Positions 17,828 through 26,520 of a stretch of DNA of 64,000 nt are shown one piece after another. The translations under genes were made by a program, and so were the position numbers. The notes under the pieces were generated by a model. That model had not been told where the DNA came from and searched no databases. It saw only the letters and a program-made list of their open reading frames with translations. Source of the stretch: Bacteroidaceae bacterium (GTDB lineage Bacteria; Bacteroidota; Bacteroidia; Bacteroidales; Bacteroidaceae); contig JAFZSA010000024.1 of assembly GCA_017619585.1 (NCBI GenBank), forward strand, positions 41,626-105,625, in the 5' to 3' direction. Each line of letters starts with the position of its first letter. Position 1 is the first letter of the stretch.

Positions 17828-18800
17828 AAATAGCTATTTCATCCAAACTTACCAACCCATTCACCAAAGCGTAGATGGTGAGAGCAGCAGGACTATGGAT
17901 CTGCAGTTTACGACTGATATTCCTACGATGCGTCATAACCGTATTTACTGATATGAACAACGCATCGGCAATCTCCTTGTTGGAAAGGCCCTTGGCTACC
18001 TGCACCACGATATCCTTCTCGCGTTCGCTGAGATCGTTGGATGATGAAGCATTCTTATCATCATCCTCCTCTTCGCTCTCAACTTCTGTACCACCTGCCT
18101 GACGAACCTTGAACTCCAACCTGCGCACACACTCGGCAAAGAGCGTATCCTCCATGTGGCAATGGGTAAGCAAATCCTCTTCCGTCATAAAGATGTCCAT
18201 CAGCACCTCGCCCATCAGCTGGGCAGCACTATCATTGGGATAGTACTTGATGATGATGTTCTTCAGTTCCGCAATACTCTTTTCCAAGGAAGCATGATTA
18301 TCCTCGTGCTGACGGACAACCACATCAAATGTCTCGCTCCCCACCTTGCCGTTCAAGAGATTCTCTACAAAGGGGTGCACATGAGAATCCTCGTATTCCA
18401 TATGACGACCTACCTCGGCAGCGTATTCATCATAGAATTTGAGTATCAGCAGGGCTATCTGGTTAGAGGAAGAACAATCAATAGCCTCCAGCAACTTACG
18501 ACGGATATTAGGCAGACGGAAGTCCACAAAATAGGTGTGCGAATTCTTGAGGTAACGCATCAGGCAGGGCAGGCTGATTTGCTCCACCATCTCGTTGATA
18601 TGCGCATGAGCCGCATCCTTTACGTAGTTCACCACCGTCAGGAAGGTGGTTACATCTACACCGGCAGCCTTACAGGTTTCGCCAACCGTCTTGTTTCCAA
18701 ATCCCAAGGTGATACCAAAACGCCCCAGCATCTGCAACATGCGGTAATCATCGCTGATTACATCGCTCATGGGGTCCATTTCGTGATATTTCTCTGTCAT
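17826..18800 (-). CDS. LuxR-type regulator with N-terminal hemerythrin-like domain
   Basis: A 324-residue protein. The first 60 residues (LGRFGITLGFGNKTVGETCKAAGVD) resemble the N-terminal domain of the iron-centre repair protein RIC/ScdA. The middle carries a hemerythrin-like bundle with spaced His and Glu: AHAHINEMV, LPCLMRYLKNSH, HMEYEDSHVHPF, HEDNHASLE, LLTHCHMEDTLF. The C-terminus has a LuxR helix-turn-helix (LSEREKDIVVQVAKGLSNKEIADALFIS, about 258-305). A di-iron sensor of oxygen, NO or oxidative stress that binds DNA is the natural reading (inference). It is divergent from the cytochrome/imelysin cluster, and inverted repeats lie in the shared upstream region, so it may control that cluster and itself. 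Confidence 0.82.
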   Translation of the reverse strand: MTEKYHEMDPMSDVISDDYRMLQMLGRFGITLGFGNKTVGETCKAAGVDVTTFLTVVNYVKDAAHAHINEMVEQISLPCLMRYLKNSHTYFVDFRLPNIRRKLLEAIDCSSSNQIALLILKFYDEYAAEVGRHMEYEDSHVHPFVENLLNGKVGSETFDVVVRQHEDNHASLEKSIAELKNIIIKYYPNDSAAQLMGEVLMDIFMTEEDLLTHCHMEDTLFAECVRRLEFKVRQAGGTEVESEEEDDDKNASSSNDLSEREKDIVVQVAKGLSNKEIADALFISVNTVMTHRRNISRKLQIHSPAALTIYALVNGLVSLDEIAI

Positions 18801-18821
18801 TGTCTTTTATGTTTTCTGCTG

Positions 18822-18829
18822 CAAAGGTA
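18822..18829 (-). promoter_or_regulatory. -7 box TACCTTTG for the hemerythrin/LuxR regulator
   Basis: TACCTTTG on the minus strand, 21 bases before the start codon. Confidence 0.55.
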
Positions 18830-18903
18830 CAACAAAGTTCAAAACCAACGTCATTATTTGACAAGTTGTCTTATTCCAAAGACCTAAAATCATCAAAAGT
18901 GGG

Positions 18904-18949
18904 TATTGGTAAGACGGTAGGAACCAATAACTACACATAATTATTATGT
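18904..18949. promoter_or_regulatory. Two inverted repeats in the divergent promoter region
   Basis: TATTGGT (18904-18910) pairs with ACCAATA (18923-18929). ACATAA-TTA-TTATGT spans 18935-18949. Both lie between the regulator and the first cluster gene, where operators would be expected. Which protein binds is unknown. Confidence 0.4.
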
Positions 18950-19031
18950 TAGCATTGAAACCACCCTCTTTTCATCAAAAATGAGTAACGATGGGCTTGA
19001 GAAGCATCAGCAATTTCATAGAATTTGTGTA

Positions 19032-19062
19032 TTGCGAGACCCAGAAACACACCGTACCTTTG
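19032..19062 (+). promoter_or_regulatory. Bacteroidetes promoter for the imelysin/cytochrome cluster
   Basis: TTG (19032-19034), a 20-base spacer, then TACCTTTG (19055-19062) is a close match to the consensus. The start codon follows 28 bases later. Confidence 0.65.
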
Positions 19063-19090
19063 CACCCGGAAAACAAAACACATTTGCACG

Positions 19091-20440
19091 ATGAAAAGAT
19101 TACTACTCACATCACTTTTGATGATTGGCTTAACGCAATTCACAATTCATAATTCACAATTCATAATTGGAGGAATAGCGTATGCTCAAAAGAATCAATG
19201 GAACAACGATTCTACAGAAATGGACTCGTATACCCGTTACCGCGTTGGTGGTTATGGCGAGATTCTGGGACAGTTCAAGAACTATGGCATTAACCGCTTT
19301 AATGGTACTGCTCAAGGAAATAGCGACTTCAAGCGTAACACCATCTCCATTCCCCGCTTTGTGGCGGCTGGCGACTACAAGTTCAACAAGCACTGGAACC
19401 TGGGCGTTGAGGTGGAGTTTGAGGCTGGCGGAACAGGTACTGCCTATGAGATAGAGAATACTGAGAACGGAGAATACGAAACAGAGGTGGAAAAAGGCGG
19501 CGAGGTGGCCCTGGAACAGTTTCACCTGACCTACCGACTGAACAACGCCTTTATGGTTCGCGTAGGACATCAGATAGTACCCGTGGGTTTGACCAATACA
19601 CATCACGAGCCCATCAATTTCTTTGGTACGGTTCGTCCTGAAGGAGAGGCTACCCTACTGCCCAGCACCTGGCACGAAACAGGTATCAGTTTCCTCGGTG
19701 AATTGGGAAGAAAATGGGCATCTTTCGACTATCAAGTGATGATTCTTGCAGGACTCAATGCCAACGGATTCGACCGTAACACTTGGGTAGCCGGTGGCAA
19801 ACAAGGCTTCTTTGAGGCTGATAACTTTACCTCACCCGCCTATGTGGCACGTATCAATTACAGAGGTGTTCCGGGCTTACGACTGGGTGCATCCGTCTAT
19901 CACATACACAATGCAGCTGCCAATAGCGACAAGCCTCAGACCTACACTTTTGATGTGCCGGTGACCATCTGGTCGGTAGATGCACAATACAGACACCGTT
20001 TCTTTACTGTCAGGGGCAACCTCCTAGGTGGATATGTAGGCAATAGTAGCCTACTGACAGCCAAAAACAACCGTCTGAGCAGCAAATCGCCCTACAGTCG
20101 TCTGGCTCCCATAGCAGAACGTGGCGTAAGCTATGGTGTGGAGGCCGGTCTGAACCTGAAACCTTTCCTGAAGAATGCAAAATACATGGATTTCACTCCC
20201 TTCTTCCGCTACGAATACTACAACCCACAAGAGAAGGTGATAGTGGATGCCAACAACCTGAAAGGTGCTGACGACAGGCTGAAAACCCAGATGTGGGTGG
20301 CTGGTCTCAACTATCGCCCCCTCCCCAACATTGTCATAAAAGCCGACTATACCAGTCGCAGGATTGGCAACGGACAGTACAAGTCGGAAAACGAGTTTGG
20401 ATTGGGCGTAGCATTTATTGGATGGTTCTTGAAACATTAA
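19091..20440 (+). CDS. Outer-membrane beta-barrel protein of the imelysin cluster
   Basis: A 449-residue protein, started at MKRLLLTSLL (19091), with a signal peptide whose core is encoded by an AATTCAC heptamer array (QFTIHNSQFIIGG) and which ends AYAQ. The mature part has alternating short strands with aromatic girdle residues (YRVGGYGEILGQF, WNLGVEVEFEAGG, ASFDYQVMILAG) and ends with aromatic residues (GVAFIGWFLKH), as expected for an outer-membrane barrel. It heads an operon with imelysin (22-base gap) and a di-heme oxidoreductase. It may pass a metal complex or small substrate to the periplasmic partners (inference). No family name can be given with confidence. Confidence 0.7.
   Translation: MKRLLLTSLLMIGLTQFTIHNSQFIIGGIAYAQKNQWNNDSTEMDSYTRYRVGGYGEILGQFKNYGINRFNGTAQGNSDFKRNTISIPRFVAAGDYKFNKHWNLGVEVEFEAGGTGTAYEIENTENGEYETEVEKGGEVALEQFHLTYRLNNAFMVRVGHQIVPVGLTNTHHEPINFFGTVRPEGEATLLPSTWHETGISFLGELGRKWASFDYQVMILAGLNANGFDRNTWVAGGKQGFFEADNFTSPAYVARINYRGVPGLRLGASVYHIHNAAANSDKPQTYTFDVPVTIWSVDAQYRHRFFTVRGNLLGGYVGNSSLLTAKNNRLSSKSPYSRLAPIAERGVSYGVEAGLNLKPFLKNAKYMDFTPFFRYEYYNPQEKVIVDANNLKGADDRLKTQMWVAGLNYRPLPNIVIKADYTSRRIGNGQYKSENEFGLGVAFIGWFLKH
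19137..19170. repeat. 7-bp array AATTCAC/AATTCAT x4 inside a signal peptide
   Basis: Four exact units plus AATTGG lie inside the signal-peptide coding region of the outer-membrane protein, in frame. Confidence 0.92.
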
Positions 20441-20461
20441 TTTTAAATCAATTATAAGAAG

Positions 20462-21631
20462 ATGAAAAAGAACGTATTAATGATTAGCCTGCTGGCTATG
20501 AGCGTAGGTTTTACAGCCTGTAACAAAGACAATGGGACTCCTGAAATAAGCATTCCTGAGGGAACGGCTGATGTGACCATCGAGGAGAATAACATTGATG
20601 TAACATCTGAGAACATCAGCACCTGGACGCAATATGCCACAGCTGTTGCCAACCTGTTGGCTAAGGATGCCAACGATCTGAACAAAGCCTGGAGCGTAAG
20701 CTACAATGGCGGAGAACCCTATGCCCAGACCTTCAAGACTTTTGGAGGTGAATACAGAAGTGCCGTTGCCTGCGTACAGCAGATTGTGGACGGATGCATT
20801 GATATTGCCGGAGAAGTAGGGACAGCCAAGATTGGTGAGCCTCGCGACCTATGGGAAAGCGGCAAGTACACAGAGGCTGTATATACTGTAGAGTCTTGGT
20901 ACAGTTGGCACTCTATAGATGACTATAGCAATAACATCCTTAGCATACGTAACGCATTCAACGGTACACTCAACAATCAGGAGGCCGCTCACTCTCTGGC
21001 TGCCTACACAAAGGCTAAGGATGCTACATTATATAACAATGTAAAGAGCAAGATTGAAGCAGCCTACAATGCCATCAAGAGCATGAATGCCCCCTTCCGC
21101 AGCCACATTGGCAGCACCAGCGTGACAAGAGCACAGAATGCCTGTGCCGAGTTGGTAGATGTGCTGGAGAAGGACCTGACCAGTTTTATCAGTCAGAATG
21201 CTGATGACGATGAGTTGGGAAATATCATCAGCACCTATGTTGATCAGGTTGTTCTGCCCACATACGCTAACCTTGTCAGCACCACAACCGCTCTGCGCCA
21301 GGCTATCATCAACCTAAGCAACAATCCCTCAAGTGCTGCATTCAAGAATGCTGCCAACCTATGGATAGAGGCTCGCGAACCTTGGGAGACCAGCGAGGCC
21401 TTCCTGTTTGGTCCTGTTGCCGACCTGGGTCTTGACCCCAACATGGACTCATGGCCTTTGGACGTGGATGCCATCAAGGGCGTAATGGAAAGCGGTAAGA
21501 TTGAGGAGTTGATAAAGTGGGAAGGTGAATACGACGAGGACAACGAGGATATAGAAGCCGTACAGAACGTTCGAGGCTTCCATACGCTGGAATTCCTGTT
21601 GTTCAAAAACGGTAAAGCACGCACATATTGA
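20462..21631 (+). CDS. Imelysin-family (M75) lipoprotein
   Basis: A 389-residue lipoprotein with lipobox FTACN at residues 17-21. The hallmark GxHxxE motif is present as G372-F-H374-T-L-E377, the metal-binding site of the imelysin/ICMP/EfeO-like family. These proteins act in the periplasm or on the surface in iron uptake, although a peptidase role has been proposed. It is 22 bases after the barrel protein and 4 bases before the di-heme oxidoreductase, so the three form one transcription unit. Imelysin beside a DHOR protein is a recurring gene pair in bacteria. The exact ligand is not deducible from sequence. Confidence 0.9.
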   Translation: MKKNVLMISLLAMSVGFTACNKDNGTPEISIPEGTADVTIEENNIDVTSENISTWTQYATAVANLLAKDANDLNKAWSVSYNGGEPYAQTFKTFGGEYRSAVACVQQIVDGCIDIAGEVGTAKIGEPRDLWESGKYTEAVYTVESWYSWHSIDDYSNNILSIRNAFNGTLNNQEAAHSLAAYTKAKDATLYNNVKSKIEAAYNAIKSMNAPFRSHIGSTSVTRAQNACAELVDVLEKDLTSFISQNADDDELGNIISTYVDQVVLPTYANLVSTTTALRQAIINLSNNPSSAAFKNAANLWIEAREPWETSEAFLFGPVADLGLDPNMDSWPLDVDAIKGVMESGKIEELIKWEGEYDEDNEDIEAVQNVRGFHTLEFLLFKNGKARTY

Positions 21632-21635
21632 TTGA

Positions 21636-23156
21636 ATGAATAATAGATTGTTTTGGTTAGTCGTTCTCACGGTCCTTTGGGGTTGTGAGAATGACGAGTT
21701 TATGGAGGTTCGTGATAGTCGCGACATAGAAGTACCCGAGGGCTTTGTCCTCTCGGCAGGTACCTCGACTATCTTCAAGAACTCCAGCTATGCCTACGAC
21801 ACGGAAGCCGATTGGGTGGCAGATATACCTGCCAACGAGAAGCGGTTCACGCATGGCGACCGTCTGTACGACAACCCCTTGAACTCAGGCAACGGCCTAG
21901 GCCCTGTCTATGCGGGTTACTCCTGCGGCTCCTGCCATAGAAATGCAGGTAGGACAAAACCCGGTCTGTGGACACAGAACGGAACAGACCCTGATGGAAC
22001 GCCTGTCTATGGATCAGGTCAGTACGGATTCTCGTCCATGCTGGTTTACGTAACACGCAAGAACGGTGCCTTCTTTCAAGACTATGGGCGTGTAATACAC
22101 GATCAAAGCATTATGGGTGTGACAGCAGAGGGCAAGTTGGAATGCCGCTGGCATAGTCAGCAGTTCCAGTTCCCCGATGGCGAACAATACGAACTGGTTT
22201 ATCCCCAATATACCATCACCGACTGGTACAAGCCAACTTACAGGGATACCGATGAACCCATCCGACCCGAAGACCTTTTCTGTACTGCCCGTATACCCTT
22301 GCGACACGTAGGCATGGGACAGATGATGGCCCTCGACCCCAACGAAATTGAGGCACTGGCCAGAAAATCCAACTATCCCGAGTATGGTATCTCAGGAAGA
22401 TGCAACTATATCACAGAACGCGGACAGCTGCGTTTGGGCCTCTCGGGCAACAAGGCTCAGCATGCTGATTTAACCGTTGAATTGGGATTTTCCAGCGATA
22501 TGGGCGTTACCAACAGTCGTTATCCCGAGGAGATCTGTGAAGGTCAGAGCCAGATGCAGCAAGGCTCCATGATGGGACTGTTGTATGATAAGCTGGAGAT
22601 ATCTACGGAAGATATGGAAGATGTGGACTACTACCTGCACGGATTAGGCGTCCCTGCCCGTAGGTTAGGAAGTGCCACCACGCAGGTCAGCTACAAGGGT
22701 AAGCAGATTTCAGAACGTAAGATGGTGGAGATAGGCGAACAGAAGTTCTTCGAGGCCAAATGCCACCTGTGCCACGTAACTACCTTGCATACCAAGCCTC
22801 GTGGTGCGACCTTACTGAACGGAACCGAACTGCCTTGGTTAGGCAACCAAACCATACACCCGTATAGCGACTTCCTGCTGCACGATATGGGCTCGGAAAT
22901 TATGGGTGTAGGACTGAATGACAACTATGTAAGCGGATTGGCCAGAGGTAACGAATGGCGTACCACACCCCTCTGGGGCATAGGCCTGCAGGAGAAGGTA
23001 AATGCACATACCTACTTCCTGCACGACGGCAGAGCACGCAACCTGCAAGAGGCTATTCTTTGGCATGGAGGAGAGGGCGAAGCATCCAAGAACCTCTTCA
23101 AGAAAATGCATAAGGATGACCGTTCAGCACTCATAAAATTCCTGGAAAGCCTGTAG
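21636..23156 (+). CDS. Di-heme oxidoreductase (DHOR, DUF1111) lipoprotein
   Basis: A 506-residue protein with a lipobox at VLWGC17 and two c-type heme sites: C97-G-S-C100-H and C376-H-L-C379-H. Length and heme spacing fit the putative di-haem peroxidase/oxidoreductase family related to MauG and cytochrome c peroxidase. It would act in the periplasm or at the membrane surface and needs the cytochrome c ligation machinery encoded 3 kb downstream (ResB-CcsA). Within the operon it may oxidise or reduce a metal handled by the imelysin protein (inference). Confidence 0.9.
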   Translation: MNNRLFWLVVLTVLWGCENDEFMEVRDSRDIEVPEGFVLSAGTSTIFKNSSYAYDTEADWVADIPANEKRFTHGDRLYDNPLNSGNGLGPVYAGYSCGSCHRNAGRTKPGLWTQNGTDPDGTPVYGSGQYGFSSMLVYVTRKNGAFFQDYGRVIHDQSIMGVTAEGKLECRWHSQQFQFPDGEQYELVYPQYTITDWYKPTYRDTDEPIRPEDLFCTARIPLRHVGMGQMMALDPNEIEALARKSNYPEYGISGRCNYITERGQLRLGLSGNKAQHADLTVELGFSSDMGVTNSRYPEEICEGQSQMQQGSMMGLLYDKLEISTEDMEDVDYYLHGLGVPARRLGSATTQVSYKGKQISERKMVEIGEQKFFEAKCHLCHVTTLHTKPRGATLLNGTELPWLGNQTIHPYSDFLLHDMGSEIMGVGLNDNYVSGLARGNEWRTTPLWGIGLQEKVNAHTYFLHDGRARNLQEAILWHGGEGEASKNLFKKMHKDDRSALIKFLESL

Positions 23157-23157
23157 T

Positions 23158-23247
23158 ATAATTCATAATTCATAATGCACAATTCATAATTATAATGAAA
23201 CGTATAATATTTCTTTTAATTCTTCACTCTTCATTCTTCATTCTTCA
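23158..23247. repeat. 7-bp arrays: AATTCAT spacer copy and TTCTTCA copy in a signal peptide
   Basis: AATTCAT-like units fill the gap before the porin start (23158-23193). TTCTTCA, CTCTTCA, TTCTTCA, TTCTTCA (23220-23247) then lie inside its signal peptide and encode LHSSFFILHF. Confidence 0.88.
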
Positions 23248-24442
23248 TTTTGCTTGCGCGCAGGATGCGCCAAGCATAGATATGGAGAATGGTGTGTTGG
23301 GGATTGCCGATGACAGAGGTTTTACCCTTCAGTCAAAAGATGAGAAGTTTGTATTCAAACCCTATCTTTTTCTGCAGACACGCGGACAAGTAAACTACTA
23401 CGATGATGAGGGGTTGGATAAAGCCTACAACCAAGATAATGTCGCAAATTCGGGCTTTGCCATACCCTATGCCATACTGGGCTTTACGGGTAAGACCTTC
23501 GGAAAGCTCGACTACAACCTGTCCATCAATGCAGCAGCGAAAGGAGCAGATATCCTACAGCAAGCCTGGATAGACTACCGGATAAAGCCAGAGGCACGCT
23601 TCCGTGTGGGTAAATTCAAGACACCTTTCACGCATGCCTATCTAACAACTCTGGGCGAGACTTTGTTTCCTGTGCTGCCCTCATCACTCACCACCTCTAC
23701 TATCATGCCCCATGTGCTGAATGCCGTTACACCAAACATCGGAACGGGATTTGATATTGGCGTGGAGTTTCATGGCGTAACCAAGCTGAGCAAAAAGCCA
23801 GACAGTTGGCTGATGGGCTATGAAGTAGGACTATGGAACGGAAGCGGCTCATCTGTAAACGCAGCCACTAAGACCTTCTCGGACGACTGGCACATCCCTG
23901 CCCTGCTCTATGCCGGTAGGCTTACCTTTATGCCTTGGGGACAGATGCCTGCCACACAAGGTAATGCCAAGATGCTCAGAGGCAGACACATGCTGTTTGG
24001 CATCAGTGGCGGACTGAATGTAGAAAGTGAAAGCGAGAGCACCAATGATGCACGACTGGGAGCAGAATTCTCAATGTTGCTGAACCGTTGGTACGTTGGA
24101 GCAGAAGCCTATTGGATGAATGTGGGCTTTACCAGACGTGAGAAGATAGATGACACATTCAATTACTGGGGTGCATACGCTCAGTTGGGTTATTTTGTAA
24201 CACCGGCTGTGCAGTTGGGTGTTCGCTACGACTTCATGGACCGTAACGGAACCACCAAGGACGGTTTCCTGAACATGCCTGCCGTTGTTTGCAACTACTA
24301 TGTTCCCAAAGTACATCTGAAACTCTCAGCCATGTACCAGTATACAGGCCGTTATGGTCATCAGACACAATTGGATCGTGACAATGACGACTTGGGCATC
24401 TCTACCCATTATGGTTCTGTTCAAATGCAATTCTCGTTCTAG
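23195..24442 (+). CDS. Porin, phosphate-selective OprO/OprP type
   Basis: A 415-residue outer-membrane porin. Its signal peptide MKRIIFLLILHSSFFILHFACAQ is partly made of TTCTTCA heptamers. The mature part shows the family pattern: FKPYLFLQTRGQVNYY, KTFGKLDYNLSINAAA, then RFRVGKFKTPF with the typical GKFKTPF loop, followed by alternating aromatic strands to a C-terminal Phe (VQMQFSF). It lies 38 bases after the di-heme oxidoreductase in the same orientation and probably supplies that cluster with an anionic or chelated substrate (inference). A second porin of this type lies in the arylacetate cluster at 51438. Confidence 0.83.
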   Translation: MKRIIFLLILHSSFFILHFACAQDAPSIDMENGVLGIADDRGFTLQSKDEKFVFKPYLFLQTRGQVNYYDDEGLDKAYNQDNVANSGFAIPYAILGFTGKTFGKLDYNLSINAAAKGADILQQAWIDYRIKPEARFRVGKFKTPFTHAYLTTLGETLFPVLPSSLTTSTIMPHVLNAVTPNIGTGFDIGVEFHGVTKLSKKPDSWLMGYEVGLWNGSGSSVNAATKTFSDDWHIPALLYAGRLTFMPWGQMPATQGNAKMLRGRHMLFGISGGLNVESESESTNDARLGAEFSMLLNRWYVGAEAYWMNVGFTRREKIDDTFNYWGAYAQLGYFVTPAVQLGVRYDFMDRNGTTKDGFLNMPAVVCNYYVPKVHLKLSAMYQYTGRYGHQTQLDRDNDDLGISTHYGSVQMQFSF

Positions 24443-24444
24443 AA

Positions 24445-24475
24445 TGGTTATTGATTATAGGTTATTGGTTATTGA
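24445..24475. repeat. 7-bp array TTATTGG family
   Basis: TTATTGA, TTATAGG, TTATTGG, TTATTGA units lie right after the porin stop codon. Confidence 0.85.
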
Positions 24476-24505
24476 AAAGAAATCAATCAAATAGCAAAAT
24501 GGCAA

Positions 24506-25291
24506 ATGTCAAAATTCTCAATTCATAAATTTTCACTCCCCTCGGGGAGACGGAGGGGGTTCTATTTTCTCTACTTAACTCTTTTTTTGCTTTGCTCTTG
24601 CGATTCAGGCGATATTGCAGAGCAGATACATAATACCACCGACAGCGGTCGGACAGTAAAGCTGACAGGCACCTTCATAGGCATCGACTCGTGGGAAAGT
24701 AAATATGCTGTCTCGCTGGCTGGTTTCAGCACAGGCAACAACTATGCCCAAGTGGTAAGAACCATCCCCAATACCACGCCTGACAACACAAAGGTGGAGC
24801 TGATTCAGTCGAACATCAGTAATGACATCAACACCATAGAGTTGGCTATTACCAACCGTCTGCGAGAGAGAATCCTCACACTGGCCAGCGTCAATTTAGA
24901 CGATTACACCGATGAAAAGGATACTATCCACCTGGATGTAGGTACCATAGATGTCAGCAGGTTTGATGCTTTGCAAATAGGATTATTCGATAAGGCCTGC
25001 ATTCAATGCCACGGAGGCAATGGTGGAGCAGGAGCTGCCAACCTGAACCTGACAAGGAACAACGCCTATGCCCAGTTGGTAAACAAAGCAAGCACCCGAA
25101 AAGAAGGTATGATGCGTGTGGTAGGTGGTGATGCTCAGCAGTCGCTTATCCACCAGCTTCTGTCGGAAGGTGGCGAGAATCTGTTGCACATGAACCATAC
25201 AGAGATCCTAAGCAATCAGTTCAAGGAGAATCAAAACGAGGTTCGTCAGCTTATTGACGACTGGATAAACGGATTGAAAATTGAGAATTGA
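24506..25291 (+). CDS. Mono-heme c-type cytochrome lipoprotein
   Basis: A 261-residue lipoprotein with one heme site, C165-I-Q-C168-H169, in a Gly-rich cytochrome-like context (CHGGNGGAGAANLNL). A lipobox sits at FLLC30 or C32. The N-terminus is odd: the frame begins in AATTCAT-like sequence and runs through a GC-rich arm (24534-24562) that encodes SLPSGRRRGF just before the hydrophobic core. The longer start may therefore not be the one used, yet no ATG closer to the core was seen. The protein is probably an electron carrier on the membrane surface serving the di-heme oxidoreductase two genes upstream (inference). Confidence 0.75.
   Translation: MSKFSIHKFSLPSGRRRGFYFLYLTLFLLCSCDSGDIAEQIHNTTDSGRTVKLTGTFIGIDSWESKYAVSLAGFSTGNNYAQVVRTIPNTTPDNTKVELIQSNISNDINTIELAITNRLRERILTLASVNLDDYTDEKDTIHLDVGTIDVSRFDALQIGLFDKACIQCHGGNGGAGAANLNLTRNNAYAQLVNKASTRKEGMMRVVGGDAQQSLIHQLLSEGGENLLHMNHTEILSNQFKENQNEVRQLIDDWINGLKIEN
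24534..24562. repeat. GC-rich arm inside the cytochrome lipoprotein N-terminus
   Basis: CACTCCCCTCGGGGAG followed by ACGGAGGGGGTTC, in frame, directly before the hydrophobic stretch. Confidence 0.8.
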
Positions 25292-25361
25292 GGGCGCTTT
25301 GCGCCAATTGAGAATTGAGAATTGGAAAAAATGTTCAATGTTCAATGTTCAATGTTCAATT
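25279..25361. repeat. 7-bp arrays AATTGAG and TTCAATG
   Basis: AATTGAG x2, a GGCGCTTTGCGCC hairpin and AATTGAG x2 (25279-25325) are followed by TTCAATG x3 plus TTCAATT (25334-25361). The first units supply the last codons (KIEN) and the stop of the cytochrome gene. The second array ends 7 bases before a -7 box. Confidence 0.9.
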
Positions 25362-25367
25362 ATTTTA

Positions 25368-25375
25368 TATCTTTG
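25368..25375 (+). promoter_or_regulatory. -7 box TATCTTTG for the Rid-like gene
   Basis: TATCTTTG lies 5 bases before the ATG at 25381, so the message is nearly leaderless. The TTCAATG array takes the place of the -33 region, as it does for the patatin gene. Confidence 0.55.
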
Positions 25376-25380
25376 CACTC

Positions 25381-26520
25381 ATGAATTATAAAAACATACA
25401 ATTTGAAGACCTTGGAATAACCGCAGAGGTAGCCAGTTTTGAGCCCCAAGAAGGCGTAACAGAATGGCACGTGATGCTTCATATTGACGGCAATCAGCTA
25501 CCTTTCAAGGAACAGCTCCGCAGGCTTTACGAGGCAGAAGACCGCCTGCCTGACATGCCCGAATTCTGGGGCAGCAAATATATCCTGAAGCGTTACTTCC
25601 TATCAGACAGCACCAATCAGCAGCCGCTGATGCGTACGGGAAAGAATATCTCTTTCAGCTTTATACAACAGCAACCGCTGGATGGCAGTAAGATTGCCGC
25701 CTGGCTGTATCTGCAAAGCGATGTAGAGGTGAAGGAAGAAGAGAATGTGGTGGTAGTCAGTCATAACGGCTACAAGCATCTGTGGAAGATGGGAATGTTC
25801 TATAACCAAGGCGACAGCGCCCAGCAGACAGAAAAACTGCTGACTGACTATGAGCAGTTGCTGAGTAAGTTCAACGCCACCCTACCCGAGAACTGCATAC
25901 GCACCTGGTTCTTTGTCCGTGATGTGGACACCCAGTACCACGGCCTGGTAAAAGCCCGCAAGGAGAACTTCATCCAGCAAGGACTGACAGAAAAGACACA
26001 TTACATCAGCAGCACAGGAATTGGCGGCAACCCGGCAGACACCAAGGCATTGGTACAGTTGGGCACCTATGCCATTACAGGCTTGGAACCCGAACAGCAG
26101 CACTATCTGTATGCACCTACGCACCTGAATCCCACTTATGAATATGGCGTTACCTTCGAACGCGGAACCGTTGTGGAGTATGGCGACAGAGATCATATCT
26201 TCATTTCGGGTACTGCCAGCATCAATAACAAGGGCGAGGTGGAACATGTAGGCGATATCGTCCTGCAGACAAAGCGTATGTGGGAGAATGTAGAGGCATT
26301 GCTGAAAGAAGGTGGAGCAGGCTTTGAGGATGTAATGCAACTTATTGTCTATCTGCGTGATACTGCCGACTACGAGGTTGTTAAGGCACTCTTTACAGAG
26401 CGCTTCCCCAATATCCCCACAGTAATAACGCTGGCTCCTGTTTGCCGACCTACTTGGCTGGTCGAGATGGAGTGTATAGCTGTTAAAGAAAGACTGAATG
26501 AGAAGTTCCGTAAGTTCTAA
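25381..26520 (+). CDS. Rid (YjgF)-like protein with FkbO/Hyg5-type N-terminal domain
   Basis: A 379-residue protein from the ATG at 25381; upstream in-frame codons are heptamer repeat. The C-terminal third (GTASINNKGEVEHVGDIVLQTKRMWENVEALLKEGGAGFEDVMQLIVYLRD) is a clear Rid/YjgF fold. The N-terminal part resembles that found in chorismatase-like (FkbO/Hyg5) proteins, so it could act on a chorismate-like or imine substrate. It overlaps the ResB-CcsA gene by 23 bases, suggesting translational coupling, though a functional link with cytochrome ligation is not obvious. The substrate is unknown. Confidence 0.72.
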   Translation: MNYKNIQFEDLGITAEVASFEPQEGVTEWHVMLHIDGNQLPFKEQLRRLYEAEDRLPDMPEFWGSKYILKRYFLSDSTNQQPLMRTGKNISFSFIQQQPLDGSKIAAWLYLQSDVEVKEEENVVVVSHNGYKHLWKMGMFYNQGDSAQQTEKLLTDYEQLLSKFNATLPENCIRTWFFVRDVDTQYHGLVKARKENFIQQGLTEKTHYISSTGIGGNPADTKALVQLGTYAITGLEPEQQHYLYAPTHLNPTYEYGVTFERGTVVEYGDRDHIFISGTASINNKGEVEHVGDIVLQTKRMWENVEALLKEGGAGFEDVMQLIVYLRDTADYEVVKALFTERFPNIPTVITLAPVCRPTWLVEMECIAVKERLNEKFRKF

